DNA of 23,755 nt. It comes from SZUA-442 sp051011415. GTDB lineage: Bacteria > Actinomycetota > Acidimicrobiia > Spongiisociales > UBA5794. Positions 13,981 to 22,359 of the stretch are shown piece by piece. The notes beneath the pieces are model-generated. The model searched no databases. It was not told the DNA's origin and saw only the letters and a program-made list of their open reading frames with translations. Position 1 is the stretch's first letter. Each line of letters starts with the position of its first letter. The stretch is taken from contig JBPCTY010000105.1 of the NCBI GenBank assembly GCA_051011415.1, positions 1 through 23,755 on the forward strand, read 5' to 3'. A program made the translations under genes and the position numbers.

Positions 13981-15387
13981 ATGGCCCTGATCCAAGATCT
14001 TGAGACTCAGCTCGGTGCGGATCGAGTGTTGCACCACCCGCTCGACCTAACGGTGTTTGCAAAGGACGCTGGAGTCCAGCTTGGGGATGTCACGGCCGTT
14101 GTGTTTCCTGAAAGTACTGCTGAAGTGTCAGCCGTCGTGAAGCTTGCAGAGCGCTACGGCACACCAATTGTCCCGAGGGGTGCCGGAACCGGGCTTGCCG
14201 GTGGAGCCGTACCTGAGATCCCTGGCTTGCTTGTGGTCCTGACCAGGCTCAACAGCATCGGGGAGATTGATCCGATATCGAGGACGGTGTGGGTTGGGCC
14301 CGGCGTGATCAACCTTGATCTGTCTCGGCACACCACCGAATTCGGGTTGCACTTTGCTCCGGACCCCTCGTCACAGCAGGCGTGCACCATCGGCGGAAAC
14401 GTCGGGACAAACGCTGGCGGTCCGCACTGTCTCGCCGACGGAACGACCGTTGCACACATTGAGGCAGTCGAGTTCGTGACTGCAGGCGGCGAAGTGATAG
14501 TCGTCGGCGGCGAGGTGCCGGACCTTCCAGGACTTGATCTGCGTTCAGTGGTGGTCGGCTCTGAAGGGACACTCGGTCTCGCGACGAATGTGCTCGTGCG
14601 GCTGACGCAGAATCCACCGTATGTTGCGACACTTCTCTTCGGGTTCCCCACGATTGCAGGTGCTGCAGCAACAGTGAGCGACACCATCTCGAGCGGGATC
14701 ATCCCCGCGGCACTCGAAATGATGGATCGACCCATGGTCGCCGCTGTCGAGAACTGGGTACACGCCGGGTATCCGACGGACGCCGAAGCCGTACTTCTTG
14801 TGGAGGTCACCGGTGTTGAAGGATCAGTCGTCTCGGATGCAGAGGCGATCACGGCAACCGCTCTTGGAAACGGAGCGACATCCGCACGGACCGCAACCGA
14901 TGATGCCGAGCGGGAGGTTCTGTGGAGAGGCCGAAAGTCGGCCTTCGGCGCAGTTGCCCAAGCCGCACCCGACTACTACCTGCATGACACGGTGGTCCCA
15001 AGAACTCAGCTTGTACCGGTTCTCGAACAGATCTATGAAATCGCAGAACGACACGAGCTGCTGATGCTCAACGTGTTTCATGCGGGTGACGGCAACCTTC
15101 ATCCTCTTGTCGCATTCGACGGGAGAGCACCAGGGGAGCGAGAAAGGGTTATCGCCGCAGCCAAGGAGATGGTCGAGGTCTCGATTGCGGTCGGCGGCTC
15201 ACTCTCGGGCGAACACGGCATCGGGTCAGAGAAGCGGGATCTGATGCCCCTCGTGTTCTCGGATATTGATCTTGACGCACAAGCCCGGATACGAGAGGCG
15301 TTCGATCCAGCCGGGGTGATGAACCCCGGAAAAGTGCTCCCGAGTGGTTCTCGATGCTTCGATGCGAGCGGGGCGAGGATTACGTGA
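13981..15387 (+). CDS. glcD: Glycolate oxidase FAD-linked subunit GlcD
   Basis: A 468-residue flavoprotein of the VAO/PCMH family, the catalytic subunit that oxidises glycolate (or lactate) to glyoxylate (or pyruvate). FAD-binding motifs are VPRGAGTGLAGGAVP (64-78) and PDPSSQQACTIGGNVGTNAGG (128-147), then VVGSEGTLGL (191-200). The C-terminal part has the oxidase signatures HAGDGNLHP (367-375) and GGSLSGEHGIGSEK (405-418), and ends MNPGKVLP. It is about 30 residues shorter than E. coli GlcD, mostly at the N terminus. Its end overlaps or abuts glcE, and glcF follows, giving the complete three-subunit set. D-lactate dehydrogenases share these motifs; the three-gene order favours glycolate oxidase. 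Confidence 0.9.
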   Translation: MALIQDLETQLGADRVLHHPLDLTVFAKDAGVQLGDVTAVVFPESTAEVSAVVKLAERYGTPIVPRGAGTGLAGGAVPEIPGLLVVLTRLNSIGEIDPISRTVWVGPGVINLDLSRHTTEFGLHFAPDPSSQQACTIGGNVGTNAGGPHCLADGTTVAHIEAVEFVTAGGEVIVVGGEVPDLPGLDLRSVVVGSEGTLGLATNVLVRLTQNPPYVATLLFGFPTIAGAAATVSDTISSGIIPAALEMMDRPMVAAVENWVHAGYPTDAEAVLLVEVTGVEGSVVSDAEAITATALGNGATSARTATDDAEREVLWRGRKSAFGAVAQAAPDYYLHDTVVPRTQLVPVLEQIYEIAERHELLMLNVFHAGDGNLHPLVAFDGRAPGERERVIAAAKEMVEVSIAVGGSLSGEHGIGSEKRDLMPLVFSDIDLDAQARIREAFDPAGVMNPGKVLPSGSRCFDASGARIT

Positions 15388-16427
15388 TGCTGCAACCGAC
15401 GACAACTGCGCAGGTCAGCGAAGCAATAGACGGAGCGCGGAGGGCGGGTGTGCCTCTTTCGATTCGTGGCAGCGCAAAACTCGATGCAGCCGAGGGCGAG
15501 ACTGCAATCTCAACTACTGCGCTGGATTCGGTCATCGAATATCGGCCGGAGGACCTGACGATCGCAGTTGGTGCGGGCATGACACTGGAGCAGCTCGATG
15601 CTGAACTGGGGCCTCACGGGCAGACCGCCGTGCTCCCCGAGACTTCTCCCGGCCGCACTGTTGGTGGAGTCGTTGCGACCGCTGCATCAGGCTATCGACG
15701 ACTCAAATACGGACCCACGAGGGACCGCGTTCTTGGTGTCACCGTGGCAACTGGATACGGCGAGATAGCTCACGGAGGTGGTCAGCTCGTCAAGAACGTC
15801 ACGGGCTATGACCTCCCGCGCCTCTTGACGGGCTCGTTCGGGTCTCTCGGGATCATCACCGAGGTGATCTTCAAGCTGTGGCCGAACGCTCCGCATGCGG
15901 CGACGTATGCCATTGAACAGCCCGGCTTGGCGTTGCAGACCGTGTTTCGGCCCCTTGCAGTCCTCGAGACCGAGACGGGATCCTTCCTTTACGCAGACGG
16001 GTCGGAAGCGGGGGTGACGAACGTCCAGGAAGCGCTTTCGGATAACGCAATTGGTCACGACGTAACCGAGGGGTTGCTCTGGCCGGAGGAGATGGACACT
16101 GCGGTTGTGCTGTCGGTCCGAGTCCCCCCACGTTCATTGGTGTCTGCGGTTGAGGTCGTACGAGACTCTGGCGCCGAGCGGTGGATCGCACAGCACGGGG
16201 TAGGGGTTGTCGAGTGCGGCTTTGCTGAAATGAGCTCTGACGGGGTCGCCGGGCTTCGGACGTCCATCGCAGCCCTCGGCGGCTTCGTGGTCATCGAAGA
16301 CGGCTCAGCTGATCTCGGGGATCGCTGGGGGATGGTTCCTGGAACCCAACAGATTCAGCAGCGTCTCAAGTCGCTGTTCGACCCTGATGGTGTCTGTAAT
16401 CCCGGTGCTCTTCCTGGAGGTCTCTGA
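15387..16427 (+). CDS. glcE: Glycolate oxidase FAD-binding subunit GlcE
   Basis: The second flavoprotein-like subunit, about 346 residues, close to E. coli GlcE. After MLQPTTTAQVSEAIDGARRAG it shows PLSIRGSAK, a short FAD-binding loop, then ETSPGRTVGGVVATAASGYRRLKYGPTRDRVLGV (about 82-115), VKNVTGYDLPRLLTGSFGSLGIITEV and the C-terminal SLFDPDGVCNPGALPGG. I prefer ATG 15387, with GAGG at 15375-15378 eight bases before it; GTG 15384 and ATG 15354 (inside glcD) are possible earlier starts. Either way the gene meets glcD at its stop (ACGTGATG) and its own TGA overlaps the glcF ATG, so translation is coupled throughout. GlcE has no CxxC clusters; its role is to complete the heterotrimer. Confidence 0.88.
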   Translation: MLQPTTTAQVSEAIDGARRAGVPLSIRGSAKLDAAEGETAISTTALDSVIEYRPEDLTIAVGAGMTLEQLDAELGPHGQTAVLPETSPGRTVGGVVATAASGYRRLKYGPTRDRVLGVTVATGYGEIAHGGGQLVKNVTGYDLPRLLTGSFGSLGIITEVIFKLWPNAPHAATYAIEQPGLALQTVFRPLAVLETETGSFLYADGSEAGVTNVQEALSDNAIGHDVTEGLLWPEEMDTAVVLSVRVPPRSLVSAVEVVRDSGAERWIAQHGVGVVECGFAEMSSDGVAGLRTSIAALGGFVVIEDGSADLGDRWGMVPGTQQIQQRLKSLFDPDGVCNPGALPGGL

Positions 16428-17665
16428 TGGCCTGGATAACGGACCACCCACCGACAAGTGCCGACCTCGACAGTTGTATCACCTGCGGGCTGTGCCTTCC
16501 AGCCTGCCCAACCTTCCGCCTTACCGGGGATGAGACGGCATCTCCCCGAGGACGGCTCACTGCCATCGCTGCCGTGGCTGCTGGAGAGATCGAGGTCGAT
16601 GAGCGTTTTGATGCGGTCACCGACTTTTGCCTCCAATGCAGGGCTTGCGAGACCGTGTGTCCCTCGATGGTTCCGTACGGCAGGATCATCGAGTCTGCCC
16701 GCTCGGAAGTTGTTGCACAGCGGCCGACGCCATCGAGTCGAGTCCGAGGCTTTGCGCTGGGAAGATTGATCGCCCAGCGTGGACTGATGCGGATGGTCAC
16801 GTTGGGGATGGCTATTGCTCAGCGGCTCCATCTTCTACAACTTGTTCCGCGGCTTGGTTCGGCGTCGTCCGGCCTTCGTCGGCTGAGCCTGCCGGTGCAG
16901 TCTGCACACGGAGGCAGGTGGGGGCCAGAGGACGCTCCGTCGGTTGTGCTCTTCACCGGTTGTGTGGCGGACGCTTGGTTCACCGACGTGCATGCGGCGA
17001 CGATCGAACTTCTCGTCCGTGCCGGATATCGGGTCGAAGCGCCGCCCGCACAGACCTGCTGCGGATCGCTCGCAGCACATAGCGGTCATGGAGATGAAGC
17101 TCGAAGGCTTGCTCGAACCAACATTGCGGCGCTGGCCGATGCAGAACGGATCGTGGTTGATGTGGCGGGCTGTGGAGCACATCTGAAGAGCTACGAACAT
17201 CAGGATCCGAAAGGTGACGTTCTTGCGAACAAGGTGTCCGACGTCACCGAGATCATCGCTGAAGCAATCGCCGATGGACGGCTACCAGCCCTTTCGCCGA
17301 ACGGTACATCCGTTGCCGTTGCCGACCCATGCCACCTCGAGCACGGCCAGCAAGTGACCGATCAGCCAAGGACGATTCTCAAGGCAGCAGGCCTCTCGCC
17401 GATCGATGCCGATCCTGGAGGGCTGTGTTGTGGTGCCGCCGGGTTGTATCAGGTGAGCTACCCGGAGACGTCTGAGGAGCTGGGCCAGCGAAAGGCCCAA
17501 TCCGTCGTTGACACAGGGGCAAAGCTCGTCGCTTCTGCGAATGCGGGTTGTGAAATGCAGCTGCGTCGCTTCCTCGATGCCGGGTTCACCGTGCGCCATC
17601 CAGTTGAGATCTACGCAGAGGCGCTGCGTCTTGCTGATGGGCAACCGTCGCGTAGTGTTGGGTGA
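16427..17665 (+). CDS. glcF: Glycolate oxidase iron-sulfur subunit GlcF
   Basis: A 412-residue iron-sulfur protein that passes electrons from GlcD towards the quinone pool. Two ferredoxin-type 4Fe-4S motifs are at Cys17-20-23-27 (CITCGLCLPACP) and Cys68-71-74-78 (CLQCRACETVCP). Two CCG domains follow: FTGCVAD with TCCGSLAAHSG, and ADPCHLEHGQ with LCCGAAGLYQ. Length matches E. coli GlcF. The ATG overlaps the glcE stop (TGATG). The gene ends inside the start of the lipoprotein gene that follows. The stretch VTLGMAIAQRLHLLQLVP in the middle is hydrophobic enough to touch the membrane, as is usual for the family. Confidence 0.92.
   Translation: MAWITDHPPTSADLDSCITCGLCLPACPTFRLTGDETASPRGRLTAIAAVAAGEIEVDERFDAVTDFCLQCRACETVCPSMVPYGRIIESARSEVVAQRPTPSSRVRGFALGRLIAQRGLMRMVTLGMAIAQRLHLLQLVPRLGSASSGLRRLSLPVQSAHGGRWGPEDAPSVVLFTGCVADAWFTDVHAATIELLVRAGYRVEAPPAQTCCGSLAAHSGHGDEARRLARTNIAALADAERIVVDVAGCGAHLKSYEHQDPKGDVLANKVSDVTEIIAEAIADGRLPALSPNGTSVAVADPCHLEHGQQVTDQPRTILKAAGLSPIDADPGGLCCGAAGLYQVSYPETSEELGQRKAQSVVDTGAKLVASANAGCEMQLRRFLDAGFTVRHPVEIYAEALRLADGQPSRSVG
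17653..17658 (+). promoter_or_regulatory. -10 candidate for leaderless lipoprotein gene
   Basis: TAGTGT lies 6 bases before the ATG at 17665, within the last codons of glcF. No Shine-Dalgarno is present. It would give the lipoprotein its own leaderless transcript. Confidence 0.4.
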
Positions 17666-18339
17666 TGCTCCTTCGCCGCTCGCACAAGCTCTCGATGCTG
17701 ATAGTTGCCGTGATGACGGTGGCGGCCGCATGTTCATCGGCTGACGACACGGGTACGGAATCCACGATCACCGCCACAGCCGCTGAAGAAACTACGACCA
17801 CAACAGTTGTCCAGACCACCACAACTGCTGCCCAGACCACGACCACCGCACCCGCGACCACCACGACGGCACCTGCCACCACAACGACCGTCGCGGAAGA
17901 CGGCATGGTTGTGAGTTCACCGTCGTATGAAGAGGGCGAAACGATCCCGGTTCGACACACCTGCGATGGAGAGGATGTATCTGCGGAGTACATGGTCGAG
18001 AACCTCCCCGCCGGCACTGCCTCGCTCGTGGCGGTCATGGAGGATCCGGACGCTCCGGGCGGCGTATGGGACCACTGGGTTGTCTACGACCTGCCAGCCG
18101 AAGGGACGATCGCGGAGGATGCAGCTGGGATCGGTACCGATGGATTGAACTCTTGGCAAGAGCTTGGATACGGCGGGCCATGCCCCCCAGCGGGAACGCC
18201 ACATAGATACGTCCTGACGATCTATGCACTCGATGTGGTGCTGGACTGGCCTGAGGGTATCGACAAGGTCGGTCTGCTCACGACCGTCGAACCGAACATC
18301 TTGGAATCGGCACAACTAACAGGCCTCTACGGCCGCTGA
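17665..18339 (+). CDS. PEBP (YbhB/YbcL) family lipoprotein
   Basis: A 224-residue secreted lipoprotein. The N terminus has basic residues, a hydrophobic core and a lipobox AAAC with lipidated Cys23. A Thr/Ala/Pro-rich linker (about 43-75) leads to a PEBP domain of about 140 residues with SPSYEEGETIPVRHTCDG, MEDPDAPGGVWDHWVVYDLP (125-144) and LGYGGPCPPAGTPHRYVLTIYALD (168-190), the bacterial Raf-kinase-inhibitor-like signature with its DPDAP and GPxPP...HRY anion-binding site. Bacterial members have no settled role. ATG 17665 is chosen; the preceding GTG at 17662 is possible and adds one residue. Its first bases overlap the glcF stop and its last 13 bases overlap the end of the opposing gene. 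Confidence 0.88.
   Translation: MLLRRSHKLSMLIVAVMTVAAACSSADDTGTESTITATAAEETTTTTVVQTTTTAAQTTTTAPATTTTAPATTTTVAEDGMVVSSPSYEEGETIPVRHTCDGEDVSAEYMVENLPAGTASLVAVMEDPDAPGGVWDHWVVYDLPAEGTIAEDAAGIGTDGLNSWQELGYGGPCPPAGTPHRYVLTIYALDVVLDWPEGIDKVGLLTTVEPNILESAQLTGLYGR
17791..17889 (+). repeat. Thr-rich linker-coding stretch of the lipoprotein
   Basis: These bases encode about 33 residues with repeats of Thr-Thr-Thr-Thr-Ala-Pro type between the lipid anchor and the PEBP domain. The DNA is a degenerate ACC/ACG/ACA repeat. Confidence 0.7.
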
Positions 18340-19211
18340 TGCGGGTCGATTGGCTTCTCCCAGATGCCGAATCCGCTGACATCGCAGCCAGCCCTTCGTG
18401 CGGCTTGCACAAGCCACACGGTGTCGGCGAGCCAAAGCGAAAGACCTTCTGCTCCTCGGTTGTTTGCGGTGTCGATGAGTGCTCGGATCACGTCATAGGC
18501 GTCATCCGGAGTCGTGTCGAGCAAGCCCACCGAGAACATCGGGTCAATGCCCGAGGAGATTGCCCATGATCCTCCGATTTCCCACAGTTCTCCGTCGCGC
18601 GCTGCACCCTCGATATCGGCATCACGAAGCCGGTGGAAACTCCACCCCACTCCAATGAGTTCTCGCATGAACCTGCCGACTTCGGAGGTCGACCACGATG
18701 CACGCACAAGTGCCGTGTCACGGGACTTTCCAGGTCTCGCCTGAAGGCTTGACTTCGTTCGTCGCCCACCATTGCCCTCGGGGTTCGGTGATGCGGCACC
18801 AACGGTGCGGGTTGCCCGGACTGTGGAGACGCTTCGTCTGAACCCGGACTTGGTGATGTGCTTGATCGATGCAAGGTTGTCGTCTTCGATCATCAGGCGG
18901 ACGACTTGCCCTCCGTTGTCAGCTCCCCAGCTCATCAGTGAACGTGCAAGTTCGCCAGCGATGCCTCGACCCCGATGATCCGGGTGCACCCGCGCAGCGT
19001 GCGACCACAACTCTGTTTCGGTGAGAAAGACGGCCCGTGCGACAGCGATGGGCTGATCGCTGTCATCGACGGCCACGTGGACGACACCGACGTCGTCGTC
19101 GATCCAACGTTCGATCATTTCCGGGACGTAGTCGCCCCACTCGAATGTATCCGTTGTGAAGGCCACGATGGCTGCGATGTCGCTATTGGTGGCTTCTCTG
19201 ATGTGGGTCAT
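18327..19211 (-). CDS. Two-domain GNAT acetyltransferase
   Basis: A 294-residue protein with an N-terminal GNAT domain starting MTHIREATNSDIAAIVAF. Its acetyl-CoA loop is RVHPDHRGRGIAGELARSL (74-92), followed by MIEDDNLASIKHITKSGF. The C-terminal 150 residues look like a second, degenerate GNAT copy: SWAISSGIDPMFSVGLLD, then a helix DDAYDVIRALIDTANNRGAEGLSLWLAD and AARRAGCDVSGFGIWEKPI, without a clear second RxxGxG loop. Such tandem enzymes often modify small molecules or antibiotics; the acceptor here is unknown. It lies 36 bp after the E1 gene on the same strand and may be cotranscribed with the branched-chain operon. Its last 13 bases overlap the end of the lipoprotein gene. Confidence 0.82.
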   Translation of the reverse strand: MTHIREATNSDIAAIVAFTTDTFEWGDYVPEMIERWIDDDVGVVHVAVDDSDQPIAVARAVFLTETELWSHAARVHPDHRGRGIAGELARSLMSWGADNGGQVVRLMIEDDNLASIKHITKSGFRRSVSTVRATRTVGAASPNPEGNGGRRTKSSLQARPGKSRDTALVRASWSTSEVGRFMRELIGVGWSFHRLRDADIEGAARDGELWEIGGSWAISSGIDPMFSVGLLDTTPDDAYDVIRALIDTANNRGAEGLSLWLADTVWLVQAARRAGCDVSGFGIWEKPIDPHQRP

Positions 19212-19247
19212 GGCGCTATCGAGGTCAAGTGCTGCGGTAGTCCGACG

Positions 19248-21275
19248 TCACCACTTGGCGAGTTCTCGCGCCTCGCGGACGATCCCTTCGACATCTGGCA
19301 TGAGTTGTTTCTCAAGAGATGCCGCAAATGGGAACGAAGGCACATCAGGTGCCGTGTACCGACGCACGGGAGCGTCGAGCCATTCGAACGATTTCTCGGC
19401 GATCTGGGCGGCAACCTCAGCGCCGTACCCCAGGAACCGGTTGTCCTCGTGAACGATGAGGACCTTCGATGTGCGCTGAACAGCAGCCTCGATCGACGGC
19501 CAGTCCAGCGGCCTTAGAGACCGAAGATCGAGCACTGTCGCCTCGATTCCCTCCTCGGAGAGCTGTGCGGCCGCTTCGACGGCGAAGTGCGACATCGTTC
19601 CATAGGCAATGATCGTGAGGTCGTCACCTATCGTGCGGAGGGCGGCCTTGCCAATCGGGGTGGTGAGCCCTTCAGGAATGGCACCCTTTGCGAGGCGATA
19701 CAACTTCTTTGGCTCCAGATACATCACCGGATCCGGATCGAGCATGGCTGCCCGCAACAAACCGGCCGCATCCGCAGGAGTTGAGGGCACCACAATCTTG
19801 AGACCAGGGACATGGGCGTAGAACGCCTCGATCGACTGCGAGTGATACATCGCACCATGGATCCCACCGCCATAGGGAGCCCGGATCGTCATCGGAAGCG
19901 CCCATTCTCCGTTTGAGCGGTAATGCGTGCGGGCCACCTCCGAAACGATGGCGTCGAAAGCAGGGTGGATGAAGTCCGCAAACTGGATCTCGGCGAGCGG
20001 CTTTGAACCGGTCGCAGCGATACCGATCCCAACGCCGATCACGAGCGCTTCTGAGATGGGCGTGTTGAACGACCGATCCTCGCCGAACGAGTCGGTGAGG
20101 CCTGCGGTCGCTTTGAAGACGCCGCCCTTCGGGTCTGCTACATCTTCGCCAAAGATGACCATGTCGTCGATCTCATCCATCAGCTCGTGGAGGGTGCGAT
20201 TGATCGCAGTGATCATGTTGCCGGACTCGCCTTCAGGCTCGTCGTCGATTGCAAGTACGGGTTCCGAAGGCTCGATCGGGAGCGCAAAGACGTGGCTGAA
20301 TGGGTCCATCGGGTCTGGGGAGGCTTCGGTCTCCTTGACCGCCGCCGCGATCTCGTCGGCGACCTGTTCGTCGATCTCCCGTTCCTTTGCTTCTGTGAGC
20401 ACCCTCTGTTCAACGAGGTACTGACGGAAGTTCGGAATCGGATCCTTCCGACGCCACAGCTCGACCTCTTCGCGGCTTCGGTAGAGCTTGTCGTCGTCGT
20501 CCGATGTGTGTGCGTAGTACCGGTAGGTCTTTGCCTCGATGAGCGTTGGTCCGTCGCCTGCCCTGGCCCGTTCAACGGCTGCAGCGGTGGCGCCGTAGAC
20601 CTCGAGGATGTTGTTGCCGTCGACAACGACACCGGGCATTCCGTAGCCCTGTGCGCGTTCAGAAACAGTGCCTGCGATCTCGCTCTCCGCGGGCACAGAG
20701 ATCGAGTACAGGTTGTTCTGGACAAGGAAGATGACAGGCAGCTTGTGAATGCCAGCGAAGTTCATGGCTTCGTGCCAGTCGCCCTCAGATGTTGAGCCCT
20801 CGCCGCCGTCGACGATGACAACGCTGTCCTTGCCCTGACGTTTGAGCTCGTAGGCAATCCCGCAGGCCTGTGTGTACTGCACTGCAATCACGGATGACTG
20901 CGTAAAGATGTTGAGGTCCTTGGCCGACCAATGGTTCGGCATCTGACGCCCACCGCTCGATGGATCGATGTCCTTGGCAAACACGCCAGCGAAGATGTCG
21001 TAGGGAGAGATGCCTGCAGCGAGGGCGTACGCAACATCTCGGTAATAGGGGAGCGACCAGTCCTTGTTCGTGTCGATCGCATAGGCAGCACCGACCTGCG
21101 TCGCTTCATGGCCTGAGACAGACACAACGAACGGCACTCGCCCTTGCCGGTTGAGCGCCCACATGCGCTCGTCGAGCTTGCGAGCTGTCACCATCAACCG
21201 GTAGAGCTCAAGGAGATCGTCGTTGTCGAGTCCGAGGGCGTGATGATCGATCACGCTGTCGAGGCTCAGGGTCAT
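19248..21275 (-). CDS. Branched-chain 2-oxoacid dehydrogenase E1, alpha-beta fusion
   Basis: A 675-residue thiamine-diphosphate enzyme combining both E1 subunits. Residues about 15-320 are E1 alpha: SGHEATQVGAAYAID, SLPYYRDVAYALA, the ThDP/Mg segment GGEGSTSEGDWHEAMNFA (157-174) ending in VQNN (185-188), and TYRYYAHTSDDDD followed by YRSREEVE, as in branched-chain E1. An acidic linker (about 320-352) joins E1 beta from residue 354 (MITAINRTLHELM), with FGEDVADPKGGVFKAT, NTPISEALVIGVGIG, FADFIHPAFDAIVSE and the catalytic His478 in HSQSIEAFYAHVPGLK. The likely reaction is oxidative decarboxylation of 2-oxoacids from valine, leucine and isoleucine onto an E2 lipoyl domain. Its ATG overlaps the stop of the amino acid dehydrogenase (ATGA). 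E2 and E3 genes are not in the window. Confidence 0.92.
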   Translation of the reverse strand: MTLSLDSVIDHHALGLDNDDLLELYRLMVTARKLDERMWALNRQGRVPFVVSVSGHEATQVGAAYAIDTNKDWSLPYYRDVAYALAAGISPYDIFAGVFAKDIDPSSGGRQMPNHWSAKDLNIFTQSSVIAVQYTQACGIAYELKRQGKDSVVIVDGGEGSTSEGDWHEAMNFAGIHKLPVIFLVQNNLYSISVPAESEIAGTVSERAQGYGMPGVVVDGNNILEVYGATAAAVERARAGDGPTLIEAKTYRYYAHTSDDDDKLYRSREEVELWRRKDPIPNFRQYLVEQRVLTEAKEREIDEQVADEIAAAVKETEASPDPMDPFSHVFALPIEPSEPVLAIDDEPEGESGNMITAINRTLHELMDEIDDMVIFGEDVADPKGGVFKATAGLTDSFGEDRSFNTPISEALVIGVGIGIAATGSKPLAEIQFADFIHPAFDAIVSEVARTHYRSNGEWALPMTIRAPYGGGIHGAMYHSQSIEAFYAHVPGLKIVVPSTPADAAGLLRAAMLDPDPVMYLEPKKLYRLAKGAIPEGLTTPIGKAALRTIGDDLTIIAYGTMSHFAVEAAAQLSEEGIEATVLDLRSLRPLDWPSIEAAVQRTSKVLIVHEDNRFLGYGAEVAAQIAEKSFEWLDAPVRRYTAPDVPSFPFAASLEKQLMPDVEGIVREARELAKW

Positions 21276-22333
21276 GCTTGTGCTCCCTCTGCGGTCCGAG
21301 CCGCGATCCTGTCGTCTGCTATTTGCACTGCAGCCTGCTCGGTCCCGATACCGAGGTTGTCAGCCGCCATGAAGATTGTGTTGAGATTGTCGTAGATCTT
21401 GTCGACCATTGCAGCCGCCTTTGCGGTTTCGTAGCCGCCGCTTTCGGCCGCGATGTTGATGATCCCGCCGGCATTCACCACAAAGTCAGGTGCGTAGAGA
21501 ATGCCGCGGCTTGCGAGCGTGAGGGCGTCCTCCTCGGTGAGAAGCTGGTTATTTGCGGACCCTGCGATAGCGGAGCACGAGAGCTCCGGGATGGAGGAGG
21601 GGTTGAGGTCGGCGCCAAGTGCACACGGTGAAAAGATGTCGCAGTCAACGCTGTGGATCTCGTCGACCGATACGACCTTTGCGCCGAGGGCCGTGGCAGC
21701 ATGGTCCGTTGCTAGGGGATTGACATCTGCGACCACGAGGTCGGCGCCGGCATCGGCAAGCCGCTCGGCGAGCGACATACCGACCTTCCCGATCCCCTTG
21801 ATCGCGATCCGTCGCCCTGCGAGATCGTCGGTATTCCAAAGCCTTGCTGCAACGGCACGCATCCCAGCGACGACGCCGCGGGCGGTTGCGGGCGAGGGGT
21901 CACCGGATCCGCCGGATTCGCGTGGGAGGCCGCTCACGTTGTTGGTCATCGTCTTCACGATCTCCATGTTGGCGACCGTTGTTCCGACATCTTCGGCCGT
22001 GATATACCGGCCGGCCAGGCCGTCGACGAACCGTCCATATGCGCGGAAGAGGTCATCGCTTCCGACGGAGCGTGGGTCTCCAATGATTACGGCCTTGCCG
22101 CCACCTTGATCGAGACCGGCACAGGCCGCCTTGTACGTCATGCCCTTGCTGAGCCGCAGAACGTCGACGAGGGCGTCCTCCTCGGTTGCATACGGATAGA
22201 ACCGGGTACCCCCGAGACTTGGCCCGAGCGCCGTGCTGTGAATGGCGACGATCGCGCGCAGACCGCTGCGTGGATCATGACCGAAATGCACCGACTCGTG
22301 GGTCTCTGCACCGATCGTGTCGAATACTCCCAA
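21272..22333 (-). CDS. Leucine/valine dehydrogenase (Glu/Leu/Phe/Val family)
   Basis: A 353-residue NAD-dependent amino acid dehydrogenase that deaminates branched-chain amino acids to 2-oxoacids. Lys68 and Lys80 in KGMTYKAACAGLDQGGGKAVIIGDP-type sequence fall at the same numbers as the substrate-binding and catalytic lysines of Bacillus leucine dehydrogenase. TAEDVGTTVANMEIV, PSPATARGVVAGM, the nucleotide-binding KGIGKVGMSLAERLADAGA (179-197) and APDFVVNAGGIINIA follow. The start is TTG at 22333, supported by GGAGG six bases upstream; the ATG within that leader is out of frame. The downstream E1 overlaps by four bases, so deamination and decarboxylation are coupled. Leucine versus valine preference cannot be decided from sequence. 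Confidence 0.93.
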   Translation of the reverse strand: MGVFDTIGAETHESVHFGHDPRSGLRAIVAIHSTALGPSLGGTRFYPYATEEDALVDVLRLSKGMTYKAACAGLDQGGGKAVIIGDPRSVGSDDLFRAYGRFVDGLAGRYITAEDVGTTVANMEIVKTMTNNVSGLPRESGGSGDPSPATARGVVAGMRAVAARLWNTDDLAGRRIAIKGIGKVGMSLAERLADAGADLVVADVNPLATDHAATALGAKVVSVDEIHSVDCDIFSPCALGADLNPSSIPELSCSAIAGSANNQLLTEEDALTLASRGILYAPDFVVNAGGIINIAAESGGYETAKAAAMVDKIYDNLNTIFMAADNLGIGTEQAAVQIADDRIAARTAEGAQA

Positions 22334-22359
22334 GAGGAGCCTCCATCTGCACGGGGGGC

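Noticed and set aside
14154..14852. 232-residue open frame antisense to glcD
   Set aside because: Composition is low-complexity Ser/Pro/Thr and it mirrors the codon positions of glcD; no start signal or domain.
21501..22109. 202-residue plus-strand frame opposite the amino acid dehydrogenase
   Set aside because: It is a shadow of a gene with intact catalytic lysines and nucleotide-binding motif; no domain of its own.
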